DNA of 64,000 nt from Membranipora membranacea. Its lineage: Eukaryota; Bryozoa; Gymnolaemata; Cheilostomatida; Membraniporidae. The notes beneath the pieces were generated by a model, which was not told the DNA's origin, made no database searches, and worked only from the letters and a program-made list of their open reading frames with translations. Below, piece after piece: positions 1 through 11,269 of this stretch. The DNA lies in contig OU612068.1 of assembly GCA_914767715.1 (NCBI GenBank), positions 15,066,001-15,130,000 on the forward strand, in the 5' to 3' direction. Numbering within the stretch: the first letter of the stretch is position 1; each line of letters opens with the position of its first letter. The position numbers and the translations under genes were made by a program.

Positions 1-190
1 CATGGACCTTCTGCGTTCCTCAATAGTTATTTCCTGCTTCAAAAAATAAGACTCCAAGGAAATTAACCAAATTAGATGCTCATTTCTCAGATTTAAAAAA
101 ATTTTTTTTGTTATGTTATGAGTCCGAAGAAAAGAAAATTTTCCGATTTGTGTTTGATAGAGATATTTGCTAGACGGGAGGAAAAATGTC

Positions 191-1959
191 TCATCTCACC
201 TGTGGGGTATCTGCCATTGCTAGCCAATCGGAATTATGCGTTGGTAAGAGACCCATGCTGTTACATTTATATACAGACAAAGCTACAGCCACTAGATTTC
301 CTGCTATATATGCTAGTTTTTGTAGCGGTGCTTGGTCTCCTTGTATGTTCTTGAATGCTGAAGAAATAATTGAAAATGCATTAGATGTTGAAAACATGAT
401 AAAACAGGCAATGTTAATAAAACTAGCATTTACACAAATCTGAAATTATACATTTTTCAAAGAACAGATAATTTGGGGTGTGGGGATATACATGGAGCAG
501 TCTAACAGTCCAGGTGTGGGGGATATACATGGAGCAGTCTAACAGTCCAAGTATGGGGATATACATGGAGCAGTCTAACAGTCCAGGTGTGGGGATATAC
601 ATGGAGCAGTCTAACAGTCCAGGTGTGGGGATATACATGGAACAGACTAACAGTCCAGGTGTGGGGATATACATGGAGCAGTCTAACAGTTCAAACAAGT
701 ATATGGCAAGTAAAACTAAAATAATGTTCCCATGATGTAAGAATGGATACAAGATTTATAAACTGGTTGCTTTCACTAACTGAGATGGTGAGAGCAGCCT
801 ACTGTGCATTCTTTTAAAAGAACCAGGATATTAATATAACACTTACTATCTCCAAGTGACATAAAAGCTTGTATCGGCCTCATAGCCATCATGCCGACCA
901 TCATGATTGGGAAGATAGATATCGAGTTCCCTGCCATCCACATCATAAATAAGTTCATAGGTACTTGCTTAATCGGTCCTAATGCCGTATCCCAAGATCT
1001 CTGTAATATAGGAGAAACCTACTTGAGATGCTGTACTGACTTATACCTCATATATTTGGTCAGCTTTTTTGAGGTACAGGGAAACTAAGAGAAACTTAAA
1101 TACTTTCTGCCTAAATGTTGACAGGGGCAATCCATTATCAATCAATCCATTACTTGGTGGTGGATTACAATGTGCCACAATCAGGGACAAAGTTAATGCC
1201 CTTATACTAAGTAACACATAATTGACTAAGTTGATGATTGCTGCTTGGTGGTAATAAAGTTGTTTCCTCTCACATAAATGAGAAAATTCCTTCATGTCAG
1301 TTATTCAAAATATTACTTGCATGATTAACCATACATGACAAGTTGGTAGACCGAGAAATCAGGAGGTCTCCGCGGACGAACTCCAGACCCGGAGTACCAC
1401 TCTGCGCGCCCCGCAGTGAAGGTGTAATTTGGCCCTTGTTGTCATTTATTTTAAGCCAAAACTAGAGCGTTCATATTATGAAATGCGTAATTTTACCTGG
1501 TTTTACAAATAATATTGTTGCACTTTATCCGAACGAGGAGAGATAGTATGTTAATAGGCAATTATATTTAGGTATATGTGCTGTGGGGGTAGGAAAACAT
1601 AGTTTTTTTTGCAACTAGAAGCTTAAAAAGTTTACTGGGTGAAGGAAGCTGAAAAAAGGGAGGAAAAAGGGAGATAGGGAGGAGGTGGAAAATACCCCTA
1701 AAAACTGGGAGGCTCCCTACCAAAAAGGGAGACTTGTCAGGTATGTGATTAACGTGAAAAATTTGACCAATCAATTCAATCAATTCCAAGAAAACAAGTA
1801 AGCCTAATCTGTAGTGAAGTAATTGATGGAATGGCTATTATGTTATTACAGGATGAATGTAATGGTTTGTCTAAATGCAAATTCCAAACCTTAGTCATCA
1901 ATTCTTTGTCCACAGTCTGATCTCGCTCCGCAACTTTTGGGTCCGTAACTTTGAGATAA
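191..1959 (-). CDS. EMC4: ER membrane protein complex subunit 4 (5' end not found)
   Basis: EMC4 is a small multi-pass subunit of the ER membrane complex, which inserts and folds transmembrane proteins. Three coding exons on the minus strand join in phase: 1890-1959, 847-1000 and 191-357 (stop at 191-193). The middle exon encodes a hydrophobic stretch beginning [16 protein letters not shown], followed by a second hydrophobic run ending RPIQAFM. The last exon carries the third membrane segment and the family signature [17 protein letters not shown]. All are close to the animal EMC4 family as I know it. The exon at 1890-1959 begins one base before a codon, so a coding exon must lie upstream. 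I did not find it convincingly; an open stretch at 2030-2292 is a candidate without recognisable EMC4 sequence. The introns hold a minisatellite (478-690) and an interspersed element (about 1326-1745). Confidence 0.9.
478..690. repeat. Minisatellite, about 33-bp unit, six copies
   Basis: Six near-identical units built on GTGGGGATATACATGGAGCA followed by GTCTAACAGTCCAG run head to tail inside the last intron of EMC4. Unit length varies by one or two bases. Both strands stay open for some distance only because of the repetition, so no protein is proposed. Confidence 0.95.
1326..1745 (-). mobile_element. Interspersed element (copy 1), non-autonomous
   Basis: Read on the minus strand, this stretch matches the plus-strand segments 27405-27616 and 28494-28672, which are the two halves of a second copy split by an hAT insertion. 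Shared landmarks are a start like ACATACCTGA, a run GGTAGGGAGCCTCCCAG, a central pyrimidine tract, CCCCACAGCACATATACCTA, and an end like CTGATTTCTCGGTCTACCAACTTGTCATGT (given here in two pieces' worth of family sequence). No coding capacity is visible. It sits in an EMC4 intron. The class is unknown; short similar ends suggest a terminal-inverted-repeat element. Confidence 0.65.
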
Positions 1960-2299
1960 CTATGTGGTGGAGGAAGAGAGGAGCTATAATATATGAACAA
2001 AACACATACTAAGAATACATATTGACTTACATATGAGCTTGGTATTTTGGTTTTGCTGCTTTGTAGATATATTTATGTCTGTTGCAGTAAGATAACTTTT
2101 GCCATATATGATCTCTCCGAGTACATACGAACATGTTTTAAAATACTCGCCAAACTTGGATCCTAATAGCTCACAACTGGGGTTGAACAGAATCGACTCA
2201 ACCTGGTTTTGTTCCTTGGACAACATAGGCTTTACACTTATGTCTCCCTGACTCATGACATGATAGTAACTAGCAGGATAATTGCTTCCCAAGCGACTT

Positions 2300-4292
2300 A
2301 GGTAGTCTCACTGAAGTCCTGTTTAAACTCACGCTAAACACGGTGTGTGAATCGGATTTTCTTATTTTTAATTTCTACATTAATTTGATGATACTTTTAA
2401 TAGTGAATAATTTTCCTTGTAAAACACGCTCTTATAAGATTGTCATGTGGCGATTTTGACCAGTTGAAATATAGTTAATATCATCATCACTCCCTTGTTG
2501 GGGAGATGGATTGATCAAATGAAGTGAAGACAACATAGTTGTTCCTCCTATCATTTACCACCATCATTTATCTTTAAATTTGAGATGTTTTTAACTGGTA
2601 TAATGTAGCCTTGCTGCAGTACTTGAATATAGGACCAGACTAACCAGTTGCCTATGCATGTTTCAAAATACAAATACATTGGAGACTTGCAGACAGAGGA
2701 AGGTGCGACTAGAGAGAGGTTTTATTAATCAGTCGAATGTTTTCCTTACCCCTGGTGACTTCCAAGTCCGATGTCAAGGAACCATCTCTTATGGTTGAAT
2801 TTATCTTTTTTCTCCATTGTAATACGACACTATTCAAAAGAAGAAAAGCAATAATTGTATTAAGTGACAGCTGTTCATTTGTTATCTAGGTGTGCTCAGT
2901 TTACCAGCATAGATCATAATCTGACTGCCAGTCTGATGGACAATCTGCAAAAAAAATTATTTGATCATTTCATTCTCAAGAATGTTTGGGTTTGAGATCA
3001 GAACATAGAGGACATTAACCGGTTGAGGACTAACTAAACCATACAGATATTAAAAATACCATAGTTTTGTAGAAAACTCGGATTTTAAATAAAAATGGTC
3101 CACTAAATTAAATAACCCATATATTGATTTACAATGGCCTATAATCATGGGCCCCTGGGACTTACATGTCTTTACTTTGCCAATGTCCAGTATCAACCAC
3201 CCAAAAACACCATACAGGGTAAGACACACAAAAAATATTTTTTTACAGCCTATTCAGGTTTTCTCTGGTCCATATATTCAGCTCTGTTTGTGTTATGAGC
3301 TTCAAACCTGAAGCAAATGAAGGAGGAAGAAGGGCTGAGTTATTGTGAGAGATTTCAAGGTAGGTTGTAAAAATATTATTTGTGTCTTACCCTGTTTGGT
3401 GTTTTTTGGGTGGTTGATACTGGACATTGGCAAAGTAAAGACATAAAAGTCCCAGGGGCCCATGCCTATAATGGTACATGACTAAGTAATTGAATTATTA
3501 TTATGGATTGGTTCCTAGCAAAAAGAAACTCAGTGAGTATGAAATATAAAAATAATCAGAAAATTTAGTGACATCACCATTAGCCTTAATCAACTGGGGC
3601 ATGTTTTTGAGTCTGCAGACATGGGTGTAAGTAGTAGGCCTAATTGTAAACCTGACTGAGAGTGACACTGACAGTGACTCGACTGACACTCCACTCAGTC
3701 AGAGTCAAACATCATCATTCATTGCTGTAAGTGTAAGTGTAAAAATATATAGAAACCCAGGTTTGGGTAGCCTTATTATGTCAAAAGCCCCTTTGAGATG
3801 AGGTTAAGGTTTCGGAGTAGACCACTGCATTTTTGTTTCTCAATAAAGCCCAAAGTTATCAAATTTGGCAGTATCTAAATTTCAGTGAGTGATTTCTTCT
3901 TTACAAAGAAGATAAAACCATTATTATAGGTATAGAAATAGAGCTGTATTGATGTCTATGATGATAGGTCATGAAAATTGTAGTGAGTCAAGCTGGTAAA
4001 AATTAGCTTATGTGATCGACCAATCATCAATGAGATGGTTCTTTGGATAAACCAATCACCACTTTAACCATTTGACAAAGTGGCAGTGCATACACTTTTA
4101 ACATTATCAATACTAGTCCGAGTTACATAGAAACTATAGGTAATGTAATAGTTTGTGAGATACTGTGTGCTGTATTGCAATTGGAAATGAACAAGCATGC
4201 AAATTTGTTTTCATATGTGTTCCAGTTTATTTAATTAATTTAACTCCTCATCATTTTAACACCCTACTAGGAAGAACTTTTGGGTAACTGAC
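2300..4292. other. Spacer between EMC4 and NGDN (divergent)
   Basis: The two flanking genes are transcribed away from this 2-kb stretch, so it should hold one or both promoters. Apart from the hAT-type MITE at 3146-3464, I see no clear gene. A short open stretch around 2884-2950 is flanked by good splice acceptors on both strands but matches nothing I recognise. Confidence 0.5.
3146..3464. mobile_element. hAT-type MITE with long inverted repeats and 8-bp TSD
   Basis: The element starts CATGGGCCCCTGGGACTTAC and ends with the reverse complement. Arms of about 100 bp are separated by about 115 bp. It is flanked on both sides by the same 8 bases, CCTATAAT (3138-3145 and 3465-3472), the target-site duplication length of hAT transposases. 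It has no coding capacity. A shorter relative lies at 4377-4488 and decayed relatives near 16852 and 63084. Confidence 0.9.
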
Positions 4293-7200
4293 ATGGCAAC
4301 TCAACAGGTATGCAAAAATCGGACATTATCACCACCCATGAGTATATGTATTATTTTGGCTTGGCCCTGCTCTACTCATGGGCCCCTGGGACTTACGTCG
4401 TACATGTCTTTACTTTGCCAAGGCCCAATGTCCACTATAGATAGTGGACATTGGCAAAGTAAAGACATGTAAGTCCCAGGGGCCCATGGCTCTACTCTAC
4501 TGTCTGATATGAAAATCTAAGGACAATCAAAGGACAATACTACTGATGCCCTACTGGATGGGTACTTGTACCCGCTCTGAACCCAAATGCCCTACCCGTA
4601 ATGGGAAGGAATTCTGGAACATTGTCCAAACCTTATGTAGTTATGTCCAAAAACTGAGGCACGCCCCTCACGCCCCCTAAGCGGTCTAGCGTGATGTCAT
4701 CTTTGATGTAAGCATTGATGTATGAAGCTCTACTCTGTGTTTTCGTTTCGTACCGAGTAATGCTCAGCTTCAATTTCTGAAGATGAGATACTTTTACACA
4801 CAACCTGTAGTAATTAAAATGTAATTACTCCCAACCAAGGCTTTCTACATTGATAATGACTGAGTCATTATTATAATTACAGAGAGAATGTTATTCTTAA
4901 CCTTATTTGTTTCAATTTCACGTGTATTTACTCCTCTAGCCAGAATAATAGCACACTATTTAAGATAAAACTTTGAAAAGGTGGGGTGCAAACATTGGCA
5001 TTGATCTGGGAACTGGCGCGTTCTGGGCTGTCGCTGACTGGTGGTTTTCCACTACATATATCGAGCACAACTACAGATGGTTTACAGGCCATTACTACTA
5101 ACTTGCTCACTTATCTGACCTAACAAGGTTACTCACTCGCCTCTCATGGTACTTATATGGAGCTCACACAGATGGTTAACAGGCCATTACTTTTCAACCG
5201 CTCAATCCATCTGACCTAACAAGGTTACTCACTACTCAAACATCATTGGTATCCATTCTAATCATACTCTCACCTGGACATACTGACTGACAAAATCGAC
5301 ATCTATCTCTCTGGTAAATAATATTTACATCTTAACCTTATTGCTTACTGATTAAAACCTTAGCACTGGGCTAAGTTGAGCCACCTTGTTATTATTACTA
5401 CGTATCACAGAAGACTATGAGCATGTGCCCAAGGAGTACTCCTTGATGTGCCAGTCCGCATCCGTTAATTGTTCCAGGTCGGCTAGGGTGAATGGGTTTG
5501 GTTATTATTTGTTTAATTTTATCCATCATTTACATAGACTTAATAATTTATTTATTCTTTTATTTATTTATTTGCTTATTTATTTATTGAGGTTTTCTAA
5601 AAGCTTATAATTAAAGCAAATTAAAACTAACTTGTTGACCTCACACACATTAACATAGATACAAAAAAGACTTGAATAAAAAGATATAGTGAGTAGGATA
5701 ATGAAAGCATGGTATCATAAATTGTGTGAATAAGATGAAAAAAAGAAAAGAAGAAACAGAGAGTGGCAAGCTAAAATACAAGTTAACAACATTAGGTAGG
5801 ATTAAATGATAATGATTCATGAGGCTTGGTTGATTTAGTTACAAATGTATGAAAAATATTTAAAAGGGCTGATTTGCCTAGGTTTGATCTAAATGAGGGT
5901 TCAATTATTGCACAGTTGCTACGAAGTGATCGTGTATGTCTGTTTGATTTGCTAACGAGATGAAGTATGTGCTCAGATTCACGGCCTTTATGGACCCTCG
6001 ATTTGACAAACTTGTGAAAAAGAAAATGCCTTCTACTGTGGAGAGGATGTAAATTTAGGAGTAAGCGGCCAGATGTGACAGAAAATTGTTTGGGGGCTGA
6101 AGTTATGATTCTGATTGCTTTATTTTGTACTTTTTCTAGGGTTTCTGAATTTTTGGCTAAACCATCAAGGTACAATGATGAGCAGTATTCTACTATAGGT
6201 CTGATCAGTGATTTTTACGTCTTCAATGAGTTTTCTACGGTCATGTATTTTTTGAGTTTTGATAACAAGTAGACCATTTTGTTTGCTTTAGAGGCGGTGG
6301 CACAGGTCTTTTCCAAAACCTGGGATTTTGGCAATGTTTGACTGCCCCACTTGAGTTTTTGTTGTTTTGTTGTTTGAAGGTAATTCATTGTTTAGAAGAC
6401 ACATCCAACTTTCATGGTCTCTGGAGTCAAAAGAAATTTGGACAGCACTTCCCTGAGTATTCTGTTTGAAAGACTACCTCATAAGCTGCTCATACATACC
6501 TCATTTGATGGATTTAGTCACCTGTAGCTCTTTCAGCAAACAATTTCAGTTCAAAAATCTTTGAAAATCATGTGCAGACGGATAATTCAGAAATAGCCAA
6601 TGTTTATAAACATTTTCAGGTTTATATTTGTTGTATTTGTGACATGTTATATTTGTGACTGACCCCCCCTGATCATTATTACAGGAAAAGTCTAAAAGCC
6701 AATAGACATATCATACTAGTTGAGGGTATTTTGGTGCAGCCCATGTTGCATGCTAATACAAATTTGGGTAGATCAGTGTTGTTAGAGGCCTTGGATTCAG
6801 GATCACAAGGCCCTTGGTTGGAGCCCTACTGAGTGCTCTGTTTGTCTAGTACTACCTGACTTAATTGGCTGCCGCGGGCCATTCACCCTAGCCGACCTGG
6901 AATGACTAATGGATATTGATATGCCATTGAGCGCTGTAAGACATGTCCCACACAGCACCTGCCACCTGTCTTACAAAACCTGTCGCCAGCGACGTTTTGT
7001 AGTGCCCATTCAGAACTGCATGAATTTTTTCTTTTCATGTTGAGTGGGGCAATCGAACATCGCATAAGACCTAGGTTTTGGTAAGGTGTAATAATTAAAA
7101 GCCAAACCAGAACTAAAACAGTAAAAGGAACAAGTTGACGATGATGGTAGCGTTTTCAAGACTCAATATCCATTCATATTTTCTCATTAATAGATGAATA

Positions 7201-10200
7201 GACGACCGGATTGATAAGTTTCGTTTTTGTGTGACTATTTTTCAACATGTAGTGTTTGGTAGTTTTGAACTGAGTGGTTGATACTGAACATATGCAAATA
7301 ACTGGCTTGCAAGCCCCAGGTGACCAGGTGCTGCTGACAATCGAGTGAGGTGCCCTAGTAGTTACTTCTTCCATTATATGTCTCTCTAACTTGCCTAATG
7401 ATGGGTGGACTTCACTATCTTATTCATTGGTGCTATATGTAACACAAACAATCAAAATAATAAGTTGGATTTGCTAGGCCTATTGTATTACTATCAGTCC
7501 ATGTTGTTTGAAATAATGTTTCATGCCCATCTGCAAAATAGCATCATATTTTATCATAATCGTTCCGAGTAATTTCAATATTGGCCTCACTGAGCAACTT
7601 TCATTTTATCAGTTGGCATTATAGAAATATAGGATCAGTAGGCAGAAATATATGCTGGGTGTATTATACAGCTTTAATAATGTAGGTTCTTACAGGATTT
7701 ATATCATAAAAGCTGTCTTTTTCAGCTGACTGCATGTGATATTTCAAAGAGTAAAGACTTGTTAGCAGTCATCAAAGAGACCAGCAGAAATATTGTTGAG
7801 AAAGTGCGTAGTTTCAAGGCACTTATACAAGATGGAGAAATGGATACATATGATGTGAGTTGTCCTTTAGTGCTTTATAAAATGTATCACTTTATGTAAG
7901 CTTGATACCTGTGTATTGTGTGTCAATATAACTCGTAGTGTTTGAGTAGTGAACAAGTTCATTAGTTTGAAGTGTAAAAGAGAAATTCCAGCAATGGTTT
8001 GAAATATGTTTATTATTGTCTTTTTGAAGTGGCTCCGTTTTTTTGTTTATTCTGCTGAATGTAACTTTTCCAGGGCATTTCATTTCTGGATGCAAAAAAC
8101 CAGTTTCTCGGACAATATAATCTGGACATAGCTAACTTGGTCAGCCGTAAAGCTGCTGGAAAATCAATATGCGGAAGTGATCAAGTGGATAGGCTCATAC
8201 AGATGAGGACTGTGAGTGTCGTACATTCCAAGTTATATTAAACATTTCCCTTGTTGTCAAGGGCTGTAGGGAGAAAAACATGCTCCATAACTTGAATTCA
8301 TAATCATGTGCTTGATACTCTAGTGGCTGGGCTGAAAGTCAATTTGCTTCTCGGCCATGCCATAGAATAGTTTCTTAATTTTTTCGCAGTTATTGTGAAT
8401 TGTTTTTTCTTTTTCTGTTTTTCAGTATATAGAAAAGACTAGACCAATAGAACATAAATTAAAATACCAGATAGAAAAGCTGATAAAAATAGCTGCTGCT
8501 GGTGGACTTAGTAAGTGACAGCCTTTATTATCTCTTGGATCAGCTCCTGTATTGATAAAATGGTACTTCGGCGACTCCCTAAAATGTCTTGAGTTTTTTA
8601 GTATGCTCGAGATTGGTGTGATACAAATGGTATCCTACCAAGGTTCAGTTCAGCCTGCTGTATCTATTATTGTTTGTTTACATAAATTACCTCTGCGAAC
8701 AAGAAAAGATGATGATGTTGTAGGTTTACACAGAGGGCAATTTGGTTACTATCATCAATTCTTTCATATCACCTCGTCTCCTACTATACCCCCAGAAGTT
8801 GTCATATATCTATGATTGCTACCTTCGTTTTAAATGCTGACTTATAGGCTTTTAACAGCCACTGATATCTACATACAAGTGGAAGTCTTCATACGCACCT
8901 AGACTCATGATCTCATCATTCCCATCTCTGCTACCATGTGAGAGTCGACCAATCAGGCAGGCGTCATTAATAATCCTGCTCTGGTATTTGTCATCTACAT
9001 GGAAAAATTGCTTGGTATCCTAGCCAGTTCCTGCGTGGTACTCTAGCAAGTTTTGTACTTTTCCTTAGAATATTGGTACCTTTTTATTCAGGTAGCGATG
9101 ATCCTCTACATTTGAAGCCTAATCCTGCGGGTATGGCTAACAAGTTAGGTAAACGAGAATCAAGTGAGGATGATAATTCTGATGCTGATGAGGCTGGTAC
9201 TAGCAGTATCTCAGATAATAAGTCAGCACTGTATAAACCACCCATGATGTCTGCTGCTCATTACGGTTAGTAAAGTTATATCGTGGGTTTGAGTCCCACT
9301 GGGGGAGCTTGCAAGGTTGATTGTTGCAGCCCCCAGCACCCTCACAAGTATACATCTCTTCTCTATCGAAGCTAAAGGTTAATGAATGAACCAATGTGTA
9401 ATTTATAAAATTAAAATATGAATAGTGTCCATACGCAAAGTATCTAAAACATCAGACCTCATTTGCGGACGTTTTGGATAGGGAGGGTCATGTTAGTGCA
9501 TGTTAGCCTGTTGAATATGCTTCTGCTGTATATAGACAGTTTTCTGAGCTCTTATTTATGCCTCAATTCGGAGATGTCCTCTCTCCAGTTCGGTACTTTT
9601 AACCCACGCCGTATAGGAGAAACCTGCTGAAAGAGGGTTATATTGAAAACCGCTAATGTTAGGATAAAAATGATTTTTGATTCAGAGTCTGCGCCATTGA
9701 AAACCCTGTGAGACAGGGTTTCCAAATCATTGGAGGCTTGAATGTTGATAAATCTTAATTTTAGTGATGAAACTGATGAAATATTCTGCCAAAACAGGCG
9801 GGAAATGCTATAATTGACTATCCAAATATTACAATTATTTCCCAAACTATGTCCATACGTTAGTTTTTATGATGTTATATATTGACAGAAGAGGAAGTGT
9901 CTCGTAAAGAGAGGGAAGAAATGGTTATAAAGAAAGCAAAGAGACGAGCTCTTAGTACTGCTATGATGAGAGAGCTGAGGACTGAGTATTCAGAGGCTCC
10001 AGAGGAAGTGAGAGATGACATGAACCTGCATAGATTCAAGCAAAGTAAAGAAGACAAACACAGAACAGAATACGAGGAAGATAACTTCAAACGTCTCATC
10101 TTATCGAAAGAGGAAAAGGCAAGTCTCATTTGTGCTAGTATCGAGAAATATAAGTTATTGACAAGCTTAGTCCCGCCCCCTCTCCAACAATGCATGTCCA

Positions 10201-10946
10201 GACAGGCAACTAATAACCCTATGTCATGCACAGCTCCATAGCCTTCTCTAGTACAACATACACAGTGTTGTGACACAATCACCGAGTCATTAGTAGTAAG
10301 AATTACACAACATTGCTGAGAGGATGCCAACTCTTCAATGACGGCTACCCTATTACTCACACGCTCAAAGTCTAACCTAAACCAGCTCAGGGAGTTCACT
10401 TCAATATCACAACCCTGTCATATTCAATCTGTGTTGTATCATATTACTAAAGTTTACCAGCAGGAGCATCTCCAGTTAGGGGCCTGACCTGTTTGCGCCT
10501 GAACCAGTGGTCTGGTGTTTACTCCATTATGTGGGTTAACAAGTTGAAATGCATTGTCTACAGCAATTCAGTGATAGTTAAATCAGCTCAAACATAAATT
10601 GCACATATGTATGCAATCTATTATAGTACAGACATAGTGCAAAAAAAACAGAGACAATGGACCCCATGATAAAAAAAAATTATATATATAAATGTATCAT
10701 GAAGTCCATAGTTCTTATTTATTACGAAACTATGTACAGTATTTAATGTTCATAAATGTTAATCTCAACATTTTGTTGTTGCAGAAAAGACAAAGGCAGA
10801 TGCAGACTATGGGGACACTAGACACATTGACCAAGTTTGGCGACATTTCTGCCCTGACAGGAGGTGTCGAAAATTTTGGAAAAAAACGCAAATCCAAGTC
10901 TAAACCTAAATCCGGAGGCAAAAAAAAGAGGAAGGTGCGCATGTGA
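4293..10946 (+). CDS. NGDN: Neuroguidin (Sas10/Utp3/C1D family)
   Basis: NGDN is the animal counterpart of yeast Lcp5, a nucleolar factor of the small-subunit processome; vertebrate neuroguidin also binds eIF4E. Seven exons join in phase: 4293-4307, 7726-7854, 8074-8211, 8426-8510, 9092-9265, 9889-10118 and 10785-10946, giving 310 aa (about 315 in mammals). The Sas10/C1D domain lies in exons 2-4, with GISFLDAKNQFLGQYNLDI and a KLKYQIEKLIK motif. An acidic Ser/Asp stretch follows, then the conserved KRRALSTAMMRELRTEYSEA block, a DISALTGG motif and a Lys/Arg-rich nuclear or nucleolar tail. The first exon (MATQQ) is chosen because it ends in a good GT donor in the right phase. Intron 1 is long (3.4 kb) and full of transposon remnants. 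Intron 6 begins with GC (10119-10120) in an AAG|GCAAGT context, a well-known GC-AG donor. Confidence 0.93.
4377..4488. mobile_element. 112-bp palindromic hAT-type MITE with 8-bp TSD
   Basis: This is an almost perfect palindrome with the same CATGGGCCCCTGGG ends as the 3146-3464 element. It is flanked by GCTCTACT on both sides (4369-4376 and 4489-4496). It lies 70 bases into intron 1 of NGDN. The identical duplications suggest recent insertion. Confidence 0.92.
5072..5240. repeat. Two-copy tandem duplication, about 100 bp
   Basis: The units begin GATGGTTTACAGGCCATTAC and GATGGTTAACAGGCCATTAC and both end CTGACCTAACAAGGTTACTC. They lie in NGDN intron 1. Confidence 0.75.
5520..6300 (-). mobile_element. 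Non-LTR retrotransposon (LINE) 3' fragment
   Basis: On the minus strand the stretch 5792 to about 6210 reads as the tail of a LINE reverse transcriptase: a RPIVEYCSSLY-type motif, then LEKVQNKAIRIIT, a pattern typical of the C-terminus of CR1/jockey-like ORF2 proteins. A 3' UTR runs down to about 5520, where it ends in a (AAATAAATA)n tail, as many LINEs do. The 5' part is missing, which is usual 5' truncation. It is inserted in antisense orientation in NGDN intron 1. Confidence 0.8.
9535..9862. mobile_element. Truncated copy of the TA-flanked MITE
   Basis: It starts after TA with GACAGTTTTCTGAGCTCTTA and follows the left two thirds of the complete copies at 14362 and 26315. It stops near CCATACGTTAG without a right terminus. 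It lies in NGDN intron 5. Confidence 0.85.
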
Positions 10947-11130
10947 ATAATGTTAGACCATAATGAATATATCTTATACATGCTTAGATGTTGAGATACT
11001 CTGTATTGTATGGAAATACAATAGAAAAACTTGAGCCTAGATCATGATCGATTCGTATCACTTGGTTCAAGCACAGTTCTTGGTCAGAGGGTGTCAAATG
11101 CTTCAAGTTTATGCCTATAAGAGTGTGTCG

Positions 11131-11136
11131 TTTATT
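11131..11136 (-). promoter_or_regulatory. Probable PSMD11 polyadenylation signal
   Basis: AATAAA on the minus strand (TTTATT as given), 134 bases after the PSMD11 stop codon. It lies inside the predicted 3' UTR of NGDN, so the two convergent transcripts should overlap. Confidence 0.5.
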
Positions 11137-11204
11137 ACCTTAGTAACTACATTATATAAAGCATTTCATGAATGGAATTTCTTTAGATTAATATGAATTC
11201 TAAT

Positions 11205-11210
11205 AATAAA
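11205..11210 (+). promoter_or_regulatory. Probable NGDN polyadenylation signal
   Basis: This is the only AATAAA on the plus strand between the NGDN stop (10946) and the PSMD11 stop codon (11270). It lies 259 bases after the NGDN stop. Confidence 0.55.
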
Positions 11211-11269
11211 CATGAACAAATGACAGAGAAAGATCTTAATGAATACAATGTCAGTATCTATCTCTATAT

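Noticed and set aside
423-752. Open frames on both strands with repeated [11 protein letters not shown] or [11 protein letters not shown]
   Set aside because: They are translations of the 33-bp minisatellite inside an EMC4 intron.
1984-2292. 102-codon minus-strand open frame as the first EMC4 exon
   Set aside because: It ends at a plausible donor (near 2032), but the frame does not join the next EMC4 exon correctly and the sequence does not resemble EMC4.
2884-2950. Possible short exon with good acceptors on both strands
   Set aside because: It is open in both directions, has no recognisable protein and no partner exons, so no gene is claimed.
9266-9380. tRNA-like B box (GGTTTGAGTCCC) just inside NGDN intron 5
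   Set aside because: There is no A box or cloverleaf and no match to the SINE copies elsewhere, so evidence is too weak.
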